Shown here piece by piece: positions 35,560 through 44,535 of a stretch of DNA of 64,000 bases. The translations under genes and the position numbers were made by a program. Position 1 is the stretch's first letter. Each line of letters opens with the position of its first letter. The notes under the pieces are model-generated. The model did not search any database. It worked only from the letters and a program-made list of their open reading frames with translations, and was not told the DNA's origin. The DNA lies in contig NZ_CP102263.1 of assembly GCF_025147485.1 (NCBI RefSeq), positions 1,067,501 through 1,131,500 on the forward strand, written 5' to 3'. The stretch comes from Bacteroides uniformis (GTDB taxonomy: Bacteria > Bacteroidota > Bacteroidia > Bacteroidales > Bacteroidaceae).

Positions 35560-37704
35560 ATGGCCAAAAAGAAAGAAAAGAAAGCCGGCAAACGCATGAA
35601 GAAGAAAGAGCTCGTCAAAGTACTGCTGGAATTCTTCCACACAAAGCAAGACGAAGTATTATCCCTGAAATACATCTTTGAACAACTCCACCTCACCACA
35701 CATCCGCTGAAGATGCTGTGCATGGACATCTTGTCCGAACTGTCGATGGACGACTACATCACAGAAGTGGACAAGCACAAATACAAGCTGAACAACCACG
35801 GCGTGGAAATGACCGGAACCTTCCAGCGCAAGAGCAACGGCAAGAATTCCTTTATACCGGAAGGTGGAGGCGAACCGATATTCGTGGCCGAACGCAACTC
35901 GGCACACGCCATGAACAATGATAAAGTGCGTATCGCCTTCTATGCCAAGCGTCGCGGACGCGAAGCCGAAGGAGAAGTCATCGAGATACTGGAACGTGCC
36001 AACGACACCTTCGTGGGTACCCTGGAAGTTGCCAAGTCATACGCTTTCCTTGTAACGGAAAACCGTACGCTTGCCAACGACATCTTCATCCCCAAAGAAA
36101 AGTTGAAAGGCGGCAAGACGGGCGACAAAGCCATCGTAAAGGTGGTGGAATGGCCCGACAAAGCCAAGAACCCCATCGGCCAGGTAATCGACATCCTGGG
36201 GCGCGCAGGAGACAATACCACCGAGATGCACGCCATCCTGGCGGAATTCGGCCTGCCCTATGTCTACCCCGCTGCCGTAGAGAAAGCTGCCGACAAGATA
36301 CCCGCCGAAATCTCCGCCGAGGAAATAGCCCGACGTGAGGACTTCCGGGGTGTGACCACCTTCACCATCGACCCCAAGGATGCCAAGGACTTCGACGACG
36401 CCCTCTCCATCCGCAAACTGAAAGGGGGACTTTGGGAAGTAGGCGTACACATTGCCGACGTGACCCACTACGTGAAAGAGGGCGGCATCATAGACAAGGA
36501 AGCCGAGAAGCGTGCCACATCCGTCTACCTCGTAGACCGCACCATCCCAATGCTCCCCGAACGGTTGTGTAATTTCATCTGTTCACTCCGCCCCGACGAA
36601 GAGAAGCTTGCCTACTCCGTCATCTTTGAAATGACGGAAAAAGGCGAAGTGAAGAACTCACGCGTGGTACATACCGTCATCAAGAGCGACCGCCGCTTCA
36701 CCTACGAAGAAGCCCAGGAGATTATAGAAACCGGCAAAGGAGACTTCCAGGAAGAGGTGCTCCAACTGGATAAGCTTGCCAAAATACTGCGTGAGAACCG
36801 CTTTAAGGCAGGAGCCATCAACTTCGACCGCTACGAAGTGAAGTTCGAAATTGACGAGAAGGGCAAACCCGTCAGCGTCTACTTCAAGGAGTCGAAAGAT
36901 GCCAACAAGCTGATAGAGGAGTTCATGCTGCTTGCCAACCGCACCGTAGCCGAAAAGATAGGCCGCGTGCCCAAAGGCAAGAAAGCCAAAGTGTTGCCAT
37001 ACCGTATTCACGACCTCCCCGACCCGGAGAAGCTGGACAACCTGGCACAGTTCATCGCCCGTTTCGGCTACAAGCTGCGTACCAGCGGTACAAAGACCGA
37101 CATCTCCAAGTCCATCAACCACCTGCTGGACGACATCCAGGGCAAGAAGGAGGAGAACTTGATTGAAACCGTCTCCATCCGCGCCATGCAGAAGGCACGC
37201 TACTCCGTGCATAACGTGGGGCACTATGGTTTGGCTTTCGATTACTATACCCATTTCACCTCGCCCATCCGCCGCTATCCGGATATGATGGTACACCGTC
37301 TGCTCACCAAGTACTTGGACCAGGGAGGCCGCACCGTGTCCGAACAGAAATACGAAGCCCTCTGCGAACACAGCAGCAGCATGGAGCAGATAGCCTCCAA
37401 CGCGGAACGCGCCTCCATCAAGTACAAGCAAGTAGAATTCATGACCGAACGCCTGGGACAGACCTTCGACGGCGTCATCTCCGGCGTAACGGAATGGGGA
37501 CTCTACGTGGAGCTGAATGAGAACAAGTGCGAAGGCATGATTCCCATCCGCGACCTCGACGATGACTATTACGAATTCGATGAAAAGAACTACTGCCTGC
37601 GCGGACGCCGCAAAAATAAAATTTATAGTCTGGGAGATGCCATTACCATTAAGGTGGCACGCGCTAACTTGGAAAAGAAGCAGCTGGACTTTGCACTGGT
37701 GTAA
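35560..37704 (+). CDS. rnr: Ribonuclease R
   Basis: 714 residues. The Lys-rich start (KKKEKKAGKRMKKKE) and a winged-helix segment precede cold-shock domains. The RNB catalytic domain has TIDPKDAKDFDDALSI, whose acids bind Mg2+. The S1 domain is at about 628-712 (FDGVISGVTEWGLYVEL). It degrades structured RNA 3' to 5', including rRNA and mRNA fragments. It appears monocistronic. The 35-bp inverted repeat starts immediately after its stop codon. Confidence 0.92.
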   Translation: MAKKKEKKAGKRMKKKELVKVLLEFFHTKQDEVLSLKYIFEQLHLTTHPLKMLCMDILSELSMDDYITEVDKHKYKLNNHGVEMTGTFQRKSNGKNSFIPEGGGEPIFVAERNSAHAMNNDKVRIAFYAKRRGREAEGEVIEILERANDTFVGTLEVAKSYAFLVTENRTLANDIFIPKEKLKGGKTGDKAIVKVVEWPDKAKNPIGQVIDILGRAGDNTTEMHAILAEFGLPYVYPAAVEKAADKIPAEISAEEIARREDFRGVTTFTIDPKDAKDFDDALSIRKLKGGLWEVGVHIADVTHYVKEGGIIDKEAEKRATSVYLVDRTIPMLPERLCNFICSLRPDEEKLAYSVIFEMTEKGEVKNSRVVHTVIKSDRRFTYEEAQEIIETGKGDFQEEVLQLDKLAKILRENRFKAGAINFDRYEVKFEIDEKGKPVSVYFKESKDANKLIEEFMLLANRTVAEKIGRVPKGKKAKVLPYRIHDLPDPEKLDNLAQFIARFGYKLRTSGTKTDISKSINHLLDDIQGKKEENLIETVSIRAMQKARYSVHNVGHYGLAFDYYTHFTSPIRRYPDMMVHRLLTKYLDQGGRTVSEQKYEALCEHSSSMEQIASNAERASIKYKQVEFMTERLGQTFDGVISGVTEWGLYVELNENKCEGMIPIRDLDDDYYEFDEKNYCLRGRRKNKIYSLGDAITIKVARANLEKKQLDFALV

Positions 37705-37861
37705 CCTCACCCCCGACCCCTCTCCGAAAGAGAGGGGAGAGGAGAGCAATGAATTGAAAACTTGCGAAACTTGAGTGAAGTGAAATAAAGAATAACCCTA
37801 CAATATTAAATATCCCCACTTCCCCACTCCCCTCTCTTTCGGAGAGGGGCCGGGGGTGAGG
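37705..37861. repeat. 35-bp inverted repeat with internal hairpins (MITE- or BIME-like)
   Basis: Arms 37705-37739 and 37827-37861 match with one mismatch over 35 bp. Each arm folds on itself (CCCCTCTC with GAGAGGGG around a 5-nt loop). The 87-nt centre is A-rich and has no gene. The element begins directly after the rnr stop and ends 8 nt before the next ATG. Confidence 0.9.
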
Positions 37862-37869
37862 CTTTGCAC

Positions 37870-38346
37870 ATGAAGACAATTACTATTACAGACCCTACAC
37901 AGATTGAGGAAATTATCCGTAAATGCCCATACTGCATAGTGGGCATCACAGACCTTGAAGGAAACCCATATGCGGTTCCCATGAACTTTGCCTATCAAGA
38001 CGGGGTAATATACTTGCATTCCGGCCCGGAAGGCAGTAAAGTGGAGATGGTAACAAAGCACCCGCAAGTTTGCATCACCTTCTGCGAAGGACACGAGCTG
38101 GTTTATATGCACCGGCAAGTGGCATGCAGCTACAGCATGAAGTCGCGCAGTGTTATCTGTCGTGGGAAAGTACACTTCGTGGAAGACATGGAAGAGAAGC
38201 GACGCGTACTCGACATGCTGATGAAGCAATATACGGAAAATGAATGCAAATATGCCGAACCCGCCGTACGCAATGTCAAGATATGGGAAGTGAAAGTAGA
38301 GAAAATAAGCTGCCGGTCATTCGGGTTAAGACCAAGCGAACTATAA
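37870..38346 (+). CDS. Pyridoxamine-phosphate-oxidase-like flavoprotein (Nim-related)
   Basis: 158 residues from the ATG at 37870. The FMN-binding split-barrel fold is indicated by YCIVGITDLEGNPYAVPMNFAYQDGVIYLHSG and SVICRGKVHFVED. The family (Pyridox_ox_2) includes the nitroimidazole-reductase NimA proteins of Bacteroides, but many chromosomal members have unknown roles, so resistance should not be inferred. The inverted repeat just upstream may carry its promoter or block read-through from rnr. An inverted-repeat hairpin follows the gene. Confidence 0.78.
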   Translation: MKTITITDPTQIEEIIRKCPYCIVGITDLEGNPYAVPMNFAYQDGVIYLHSGPEGSKVEMVTKHPQVCITFCEGHELVYMHRQVACSYSMKSRSVICRGKVHFVEDMEEKRRVLDMLMKQYTENECKYAEPAVRNVKIWEVKVEKISCRSFGLRPSEL

Positions 38347-38353
38347 ATACCAT

Positions 38354-38397
38354 CTGCCGGTCACCTGCTCCACATTGATGGAGCGGATAACCGGCAG
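38354..38397. terminator. Nested hairpin between convergent genes
   Basis: CTGCCGGT pairs with ACCGGCAG and, inside, GCTCCA with TGGAGC. It lies between the flavoprotein and cysK stops. There is no long T-run, so termination is likely but not certain. Confidence 0.6.
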
Positions 38398-38409
38398 AAA
38401 TATTTACTT

Positions 38410-39357
38410 TTACAACGGATATTCCTCAAATGCATACAACAGCGTCGAAAGATACCGTTCTCCCGTATCGGGCAGCAGCGCTACAATCGTCTTTCCTTCA
38501 TTCTCGGGCAACCGTGCCAAGCGGGTAGCTGCAGCAACGGCAGCTCCCGAAGAGATGCCGACCAACAATCCCTCATACTTCGCCAGTTCGCGGCCCGTAC
38601 GTATGGCGTCATCATTGGATACCTGCAGAACTTCGTCTATTACGGCACTGTTATAGTTCTTTGGCACAAATCCGGCACCGATACCTTGTATTTTATGGGG
38701 ACCGGGCTTCCCACCGGAAAGTACGGGAGAATCTTCGGGCTCCACAGCCACAATCTTTACCTTCGGGTTATTGGCTTTCAAGGCTGCACCCACACCACTC
38801 ACTGTGCCTCCCGTCCCTACACCGGCCACGAAAATATCCACCCGGCCGTCTGTATCACGCCAGATTTCTTGTCCGGTAGTACGCTCGTGCATTGCCGGAT
38901 TGGCAGGATTGTCAAATTGCTGTAGAATCAGCGAGCCGGGGTTGGCGGCTTTCAGTTCTTCGGCACGGGCTATTGCGCCTTTCATACCGTCGGCACCCGA
39001 AGTCAGTACCAGTTCCGCACCAAGGGCTTTCAAGAGGTTGCGGCGTTCCAAACTCATCGTGTCGGGCATCGTCAGTATCAGCTTGTAACCTTTGGCGGCG
39101 GCCACAAAAGCCAGCCCTACGCCCGTATTCCCACTGGTAGGTTCGATGATGGTGGCACCAGGCTTCAACAGCCCTTTTGCCTCGGCATCTTCTATCATGG
39201 CAAGCGCCACGCGGTCCTTCACACTGCCGGCAGGGTTAAAATATTCCAATTTGGCAATAACACGGGCTTTCAGACCCTTATTCTTGTTATAATTATTCAA
39301 CTCCAGCAAGGGAGTGTTGCCTACCAGGTCGGTAAGGCGTTCTGCTATCTTCTTCAT
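38410..39357 (-). CDS. cysK: Cysteine synthase A (O-acetylserine sulfhydrylase)
   Basis: 315 residues. The PLP lysine is in [11 protein letters not shown] (near residue 46), the substrate loop is PTSGNTGVG, and phosphate is bound by [11 protein letters not shown]. It makes cysteine from O-acetylserine and sulfide. It is divergent from cysE, which supplies O-acetylserine, across a 219-nt region. A reverse-strand -7 element TACTTTTG is at 39444-39451. Confidence 0.94.
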   Translation of the reverse strand: MKKIAERLTDLVGNTPLLELNNYNKNKGLKARVIAKLEYFNPAGSVKDRVALAMIEDAEAKGLLKPGATIIEPTSGNTGVGLAFVAAAKGYKLILTMPDTMSLERRNLLKALGAELVLTSGADGMKGAIARAEELKAANPGSLILQQFDNPANPAMHERTTGQEIWRDTDGRVDIFVAGVGTGGTVSGVGAALKANNPKVKIVAVEPEDSPVLSGGKPGPHKIQGIGAGFVPKNYNSAVIDEVLQVSNDDAIRTGRELAKYEGLLVGISSGAAVAAATRLARLPENEGKTIVALLPDTGERYLSTLLYAFEEYPL

Positions 39358-39443
39358 AATCCAACTGTTTTTAAATTCCTCATTCCCCTAAGGGAAAAGA
39401 CTAACAATCCGGAGTGGAACGAGGTATGTTATTTCTTACAAGA

Positions 39444-39451
39444 CAAAAGTA
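39444..39451 (-). promoter_or_regulatory. -7 promoter element for cysK
   Basis: Reverse-strand TACTTTTG. The leader would be about 80 nt. Confidence 0.5.
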
Positions 39452-39474
39452 GCGCAAAATTGGTTCGTAGAAAA

Positions 39475-39490
39475 TACCACAAATATGGTA
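39475..39490. promoter_or_regulatory. Candidate cys operator (TACCA, N6, TGGTA)
   Basis: A perfect 5-bp inverted repeat with a 6-nt centre between the cysK and cysE promoters. It is placed to serve a regulator acting on both genes. Confidence 0.35.
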
Positions 39491-39539
39491 AATACGTACT
39501 ATAAATGAGGGATATGTAGGATATTTGACGAGTATTTCC

Positions 39540-39547
39540 TATCTTTG
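39540..39547 (+). promoter_or_regulatory. -7 promoter element for cysE
   Basis: TATCTTTG, 29 nt upstream of the start codon. Confidence 0.55.
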
Positions 39548-39576
39548 TTGCCACTTTTAAACTTAAGGATATCATA

Positions 39577-40476
39577 ATGAGTCCACTCAACTTTACCCAC
39601 ATTTTGACACAAGCAGTCGATGAGCTATCGGAAAGCGAATCATACAAAGGACTGTTTCACCAGCATACGGACGGCAACCCGCTGCCTTCGGCAAAAGTGC
39701 TGCGCGACATCATCGAACTGGCGCGAGCCATCATCTTCCCCGGATATTTCGGAAATTCTACGGTCAACAGCCGTACGGTGACTTACCATATCGGTGTCAA
39801 TGTCGAACGCTTGTTCGACCTGCTGACCGAGCAAATCCTTGCCGGCCTCTGCTTTGCAGGCGACGGCGAATGCAACTGTTGTACCGAGCTCCAACGGGAA
39901 GAAGCCGCCTTATTGGCTGCCAAGTTCATCAGCAACCTGCCGGCAATGAGACGTACACTCGCCACAGATGTGGAAGCCGCCTACAACGGTGACCCCGCCG
40001 CACAGTCGTTCGGCGAAGTCATCAGCTGCTATCCGGCCATCCGCGCCATCAGCAACTACCGCATCGCACACGAGTTGCTCAAGTTGGGTGTTCCCCTCAT
40101 TCCCCGCATCATCACCGAGATGGCGCACAGTGAAACGGGAATCGATATCCATCCAGGAGCGGAAATAGGTGGTTATTTTACCATCGACCACGGTACGGGT
40201 GTGGTAATCGGCGAGACCTGCATCATCGGCAACAACGTGAAGCTGTACCAGGGTGTGACCCTCGGTGCCAAGAGCTTCCCGCTAGACGAAGACGGCAAGC
40301 CCATCAAGGGTATTCCCCGCCATCCCATTCTGGAAGACAATGTGATAGTCTATTCCAACGCCACCATATTGGGACGCATCACCATCGGACAAGGAGCCAC
40401 CGTAGGCGGCAATATCTGGGTGACAGAAGATGTTCCCGCAGGAGCAAGGATTGTACAGACAAAGGCCAAGAAGTAA
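39577..40476 (+). CDS. cysE: Serine O-acetyltransferase
   Basis: 299 residues. The helical N-terminal domain is longer than in E. coli CysE and contains a Cys cluster (CNCC, near residue 91). The left-handed beta-helix has hexapeptide repeats (IDIHPGAEIGGYFTIDHGTGVVIGETC) with the catalytic His-Asp pair in FTIDHGTG. It acetylates serine with acetyl-CoA, the first step of cysteine synthesis. The paired, divergent cysK completes the pathway. Confidence 0.9.
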   Translation: MSPLNFTHILTQAVDELSESESYKGLFHQHTDGNPLPSAKVLRDIIELARAIIFPGYFGNSTVNSRTVTYHIGVNVERLFDLLTEQILAGLCFAGDGECNCCTELQREEAALLAAKFISNLPAMRRTLATDVEAAYNGDPAAQSFGEVISCYPAIRAISNYRIAHELLKLGVPLIPRIITEMAHSETGIDIHPGAEIGGYFTIDHGTGVVIGETCIIGNNVKLYQGVTLGAKSFPLDEDGKPIKGIPRHPILEDNVIVYSNATILGRITIGQGATVGGNIWVTEDVPAGARIVQTKAKK

Positions 40477-40615
40477 GTCACAAACAACCAATAAACAATT
40501 AAAATCGTAAATAACTCAAATCAGCAGTTCAAGTAGTTAAATGGTTATCAGCCACTAATGAGAGAAACGAGTGACAACTACCCAGATTGCCGATTCACAT
40601 AAAGTAAATGCATAG

Positions 40616-42115
40616 ATGAGCGAACAATCTTTTGAAATGATTGCCAAAACCTTCCAAGGACTGGAAGAGGTACTGGCACAAGAGCTGACTGCACTGGGCG
40701 CCAACGAAATAGAAATAGGCCGCCGCATGGTATCTTTCAGTGGTGATAAGGAAATGATGTACAAGGCAAACTTCTGCCTGCGTACAGCCATCCGGATACT
40801 GAAACCCATCAAACACTTCACAGCCAAGGATGCCGACGAGGTTTACGAACAGATTAAAGCCATCCGATGGGAAGACTATCTGGATACGGACAAGACCTTT
40901 GCCGTGGACGCGGTTGTATTCAGTGAAGAGTTCCGTCATTCCAAGTTCGTTTCCTACAAGGTGAAGGATGCCATCGTGGACTATTTCCGCGAGAAGACCG
41001 GCGAACGTCCCGGCGTGCGTGTCAACAAACCGGACGTGCTGCTGAACATACACATTGCCGAAACCAAATGTACGCTGTCTCTCGACTCCAGCGGCGAATC
41101 GCTGCACCGCCGCGGTTATCGCCAGGAAGCAGTAGAGGCCCCGCTGAATGAGGTGCTGGCCGCCGGCATGATATTGATGACCGGCTGGCGTGGCGAATGC
41201 GACCTGATAGACCCGATGTGTGGTTCGGGAACCATTCCCATCGAAGCGGCGCTGATTGCACGCAACATCGCTCCGGGCGTATTCCGCAAGGAGTTCGCTT
41301 TCGAGAAGTGGGTGGATTTTGACCAGGAGCTGTTCGACACGATATACAATGACGACAGCCAGGAACGTGAATTTACGCATAAGATATACGGTTACGACAA
41401 CAGCCCGAAGGCAAACGAAATTGCCACACACAATATAAAGGCTGCCGGCGTAAGCAAGGACGTGGTATTGAAGCTGCAACCTTTCCAGCAATTCGAGCAA
41501 CCTGCGGAGAAATCCATCATCATCACCAATCCTCCCTACGGTGAGCGTATCTCTACCAACGACCTGCTGGGCCTTTACTCCATGATTGGCGAGCGTCTGA
41601 AACATGCCTTTACGGGCAACACCGCATGGATTCTTTCTTACCGGGAAGAGTGCTTCGACCAAATCGGGCTAAAAGCCACCTCCAAGATACCTTTATTCAA
41701 TGGTGCGCTGGAATGCGAATTCCGCCAGTACGAAATCTTCGATGGAAAGTACAAGGAATTTCGTGCCGAAGGCGAGGAGTTGAGCAAGGAGCGCAAAGAA
41801 TTTCGTCCGGCTTCTGGGGAACGGAAAGAGTTCAAACCCGGAGAAAGACGCGAATTCCGTCCCCGATTCAGCGGAGAGAGACGTGAATTCGGTGGCGAAA
41901 GACGCGAATTCAACGGTGAACGCAGACCAAGAGAATTCAAGGACAGCGAAAAGCGCGAATTCCGTCCGCGTGAAAGAAGAGAGTTCAAAGACGGGGAAAA
42001 ACGGGAGTTCAGACCGAGGGAAAGACGTGAATTCGGTGGAGAACGCAGAACAAGGTCGGGTGAGTCTTACCCGGAAAGCAAAAGAAGAGAGGCGGGAAAG
42101 AAGGAAGAAGAATAA
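40616..42115 (+). CDS. THUMP-domain rRNA methyltransferase (RlmL N-terminal-half-like) with repetitive tail
   Basis: 499 residues. The N-terminal ferredoxin-like/THUMP region (about 1-160) precedes the methyltransferase domain with DPMCGSGTIPIEAALIA and the NPPY motif (TNPPYGERIS). This matches enzymes making m2G in 23S rRNA (RlmL/YcbY first half). From about residue 380 the sequence becomes a charged, low-complexity tail of repeated ERREF, KREFRPR and GERREFGG units ending in KKEEE. The tail is unlike the family core and probably disordered and RNA-binding. The DPP4 gene follows 8 nt later. Confidence 0.85.
   Translation: MSEQSFEMIAKTFQGLEEVLAQELTALGANEIEIGRRMVSFSGDKEMMYKANFCLRTAIRILKPIKHFTAKDADEVYEQIKAIRWEDYLDTDKTFAVDAVVFSEEFRHSKFVSYKVKDAIVDYFREKTGERPGVRVNKPDVLLNIHIAETKCTLSLDSSGESLHRRGYRQEAVEAPLNEVLAAGMILMTGWRGECDLIDPMCGSGTIPIEAALIARNIAPGVFRKEFAFEKWVDFDQELFDTIYNDDSQEREFTHKIYGYDNSPKANEIATHNIKAAGVSKDVVLKLQPFQQFEQPAEKSIIITNPPYGERISTNDLLGLYSMIGERLKHAFTGNTAWILSYREECFDQIGLKATSKIPLFNGALECEFRQYEIFDGKYKEFRAEGEELSKERKEFRPASGERKEFKPGERREFRPRFSGERREFGGERREFNGERRPREFKDSEKREFRPRERREFKDGEKREFRPRERREFGGERRTRSGESYPESKRREAGKKEEE
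41755..42112 (+). repeat. In-frame repeats encoding the R/E-F tail
   Basis: GAATTC-containing units (for example CGCGAATTCCGTCC and GACGTGAATTCGGTGG) recur every 30 nt or so inside the methyltransferase gene. They encode (E/K)REF(R/K/G) motifs. Confidence 0.85.
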
Positions 42116-42123
42116 CACGAACA

Positions 42124-44361
42124 ATGACAAGGAGAATGAATGCAAAGAAAATAAGTAAGAGCATTCTTGCACTGCTGATAACAGTACCTGCTCTGCTTGC
42201 AACAAACGCTATGGCACAAGAACTAAAAAAGCCGACCCTGGAAGATCTGATTCCCGGAGGTGAGACCTACCACAAACCGGAAAACAAATCGTACCAGTGG
42301 TGGGGCGATGCCGCTTGTCTGGAACTTGGCATCGACAATATAGAAGGTACATGGGCTGTCAAAGGATTAGGTGCCAAGCCCGGAGAGAAATTCACTGCCA
42401 TCACATTGGAAGAAGCCAACGCGCTGCTGGAAGAAAAAGGACTTGGAAAACTGCGTCACTTTCATGCTGCAAAGGCTGTCAACGTACCCCGAGGCGTCAA
42501 TCTGGGTATTCAAGTCCAAATAGACCCACTCCTGCTGCTGAACACCGGCAAGTACCGTGCCCTCGTCGACTGGAAGAAGAAAAAAGTCATCTGGAGCCAG
42601 CCTTGCCCCGCCCAAGCCGCAAATGAGGATTGGAACGAGGTAAGCCGCCATTTGGCTTATACTATCGGCAATAATCTCTATGTGATGACCGGTGACGGGC
42701 AAACCCTGAAAGTCACCAACGAACCGGAAGGTATCGTCTGCGGACAAAGTGTGCACCGCAATGAATTCGGCATTTCAAAAGGCACTTTCTGGAATCCTGC
42801 CGGGGACCTGCTGGCCTTTTATCGAATGAACGAAAGCATGGTCACCCCCTATCCATTGGTTGACATCACGACAAGAATAGCACTGGTGGATAAAATACGC
42901 TACCCCATGGCCGGCATGCTCAGCCATCAGGTAAAGGTAGGTATCTACAATCCGGCTACTCAAAAGACCATCTACCTGGACATGGGCGACCCAAAAGACC
43001 GCTACTTCACCAACATCACCTGGGCACCGGATGGTAAAAGCCTCTATCTGATAGAGCTAAACCGAGACCAAAACCACTCCAAACTGTGCCGGTACGATGC
43101 GGAAAGCGGAAAGCTGCAACAAGTGCTCATCGAAGAGAGACATCCCAAATATGTGGAGCCGCAATCTCCCATTCTATTCCTGCCATGGGACAGCCACAAG
43201 TTCATCTATCAAAGCCAGCGTGACGGCTTCAACCATCTATACCTATACAATACGGAAGGGGAACTGCTGAAGCAACTCACCTCCGGCCCCTGGCTTGTAC
43301 AAGACATCGTAGGTTTTAACCGGAACACGAAAGAGCTCATCATCAAGAGTACGGAAATCTCTCCTTTGCAGAGCAACCTTTACGCTGTCAACCTGAAGAA
43401 TGGCAAACGCAGCTTGATAGGAGACCCAACCGGCATGCACTCGGCACAAATCTCCGGTTTCATGGGAACTTACCTCATCGACAATGCCTCTTCGCCCACT
43501 TGCCCCCGTATCATAAAACTGATGTCCACCAACCCGAAAAAACAACGGGAACACACACTGCTGACAGCCAAGAACCCCTACGAAGGCTTTGAAATGCCCA
43601 GCATAGAAGTAGGCACCATCAAAGCCGCCGACGGCAAGACAGACTTATACTACCGCCTGATAAAGCCTACCGACTTCGACCCGGCAAAGAAGTATCCCGC
43701 CATCGTCTACGTATACGGCGGCCCGCACGCCCAGATGATAACGAACGGCTGGATGAACGATGCCCGCGGCTGGGACATCTACATGGCAAACAAAGGCTAC
43801 ATCATGTTCAGCCTCGACAACCGTGGCAGCAGCAACCGTGGACTGGAGTTTGAAAACGCCACCTTCCGCCAGCTGGGCATCGAAGAGGGCAAAGACCAGG
43901 TGAAGGGCGTAGAATTCCTGAAAAGCCAGCCTTATGTGGACGGAGAGCGTATCGGCGTGCACGGCTGGAGCTTCGGAGGACACATGACTACGGCGCTGAT
44001 GCTGCGCTATCCCGAAATTTTCAAGGTAGGCGTTGCCGGCGGACCGGTTATCGACTGGGGATACTACGAGATAATGTACGGTGAGCGCTATATGGACACT
44101 CCGCAAGCGAACCCGGAAGGCTACAAGCAGACAAATCTGAAAAACCTTGCCGGTAACTTGAAAGGACATCTGCTCATCATACACGACGACCACGACGACA
44201 CCTGCGTGCCGCAGCACACCCTTTCATTCATGAAGGCGTGCGTGGATGCCCGTACCTATCCCGATTTGTTTATCTATCCCACGCACAAGCACAACGTCCT
44301 GGGACGCGACCGTGTGCATCTGCACGAGAAGATAACAAGATATTTTGAAGAATATCTTTAA
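42124..44361 (+). CDS. Dipeptidyl-peptidase IV-like serine protease (S9B)
   Basis: 745 residues with a signal peptide (ending near NAMAQ). An N-terminal beta-propeller (about 40-490) contains the YRMNESMVTPYP segment, in the place of the DPP4 Glu motif. The alpha/beta-hydrolase domain has the nucleophile in GWSFGGHMT, Asp in DDHDDTCVP and His in THKHNVLG. The enzyme removes N-terminal dipeptides, usually after Pro or Ala, from peptides in the periplasm. It starts 8 nt after the methyltransferase gene; ATG at 42136 is an alternative. Confidence 0.9.
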   Translation: MTRRMNAKKISKSILALLITVPALLATNAMAQELKKPTLEDLIPGGETYHKPENKSYQWWGDAACLELGIDNIEGTWAVKGLGAKPGEKFTAITLEEANALLEEKGLGKLRHFHAAKAVNVPRGVNLGIQVQIDPLLLLNTGKYRALVDWKKKKVIWSQPCPAQAANEDWNEVSRHLAYTIGNNLYVMTGDGQTLKVTNEPEGIVCGQSVHRNEFGISKGTFWNPAGDLLAFYRMNESMVTPYPLVDITTRIALVDKIRYPMAGMLSHQVKVGIYNPATQKTIYLDMGDPKDRYFTNITWAPDGKSLYLIELNRDQNHSKLCRYDAESGKLQQVLIEERHPKYVEPQSPILFLPWDSHKFIYQSQRDGFNHLYLYNTEGELLKQLTSGPWLVQDIVGFNRNTKELIIKSTEISPLQSNLYAVNLKNGKRSLIGDPTGMHSAQISGFMGTYLIDNASSPTCPRIIKLMSTNPKKQREHTLLTAKNPYEGFEMPSIEVGTIKAADGKTDLYYRLIKPTDFDPAKKYPAIVYVYGGPHAQMITNGWMNDARGWDIYMANKGYIMFSLDNRGSSNRGLEFENATFRQLGIEEGKDQVKGVEFLKSQPYVDGERIGVHGWSFGGHMTTALMLRYPEIFKVGVAGGPVIDWGYYEIMYGERYMDTPQANPEGYKQTNLKNLAGNLKGHLLIIHDDHDDTCVPQHTLSFMKACVDARTYPDLFIYPTHKHNVLGRDRVHLHEKITRYFEEYL

Positions 44362-44484
44362 TGTACAATGTACCGTACAATTTGCTATGCAGTGCGGGCG
44401 TGCAAATAGGGAGTAGATGGTAGAAGAAAGAAGAGAATAAAAGAGAGAATAAATCATTAAGTATAACAATCTGTACAACTTACC

Positions 44485-44530
44485 TGATGCCCCACAGCAC
44501 AGACAAATTGTACATTGTAAATTGTAAATG
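44485..44530 (+). repeat. Dispersed element with heptamer repeats before purD
   Basis: TGATGCCCC at 44485 is followed by a CAGCAC segment and AAATTGTACATTGTAAATTG repeats. It matches the element before znuA (48136-48190). The array ends ...TTGTAAATG at 44530, where a tiny ATG-AAC-CCA-TGA frame stops on the purD ATG. The rest of 44362-44535 holds inverse copies (TACAATGTAC) and no gene. Confidence 0.75.
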
Positions 44531-44535
44531 AACCC

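Noticed and set aside
37870..38346. Calling the flavoprotein a metronidazole-resistance gene
   Set aside because: Only family-level similarity to Nim proteins is visible; many relatives have no such activity.
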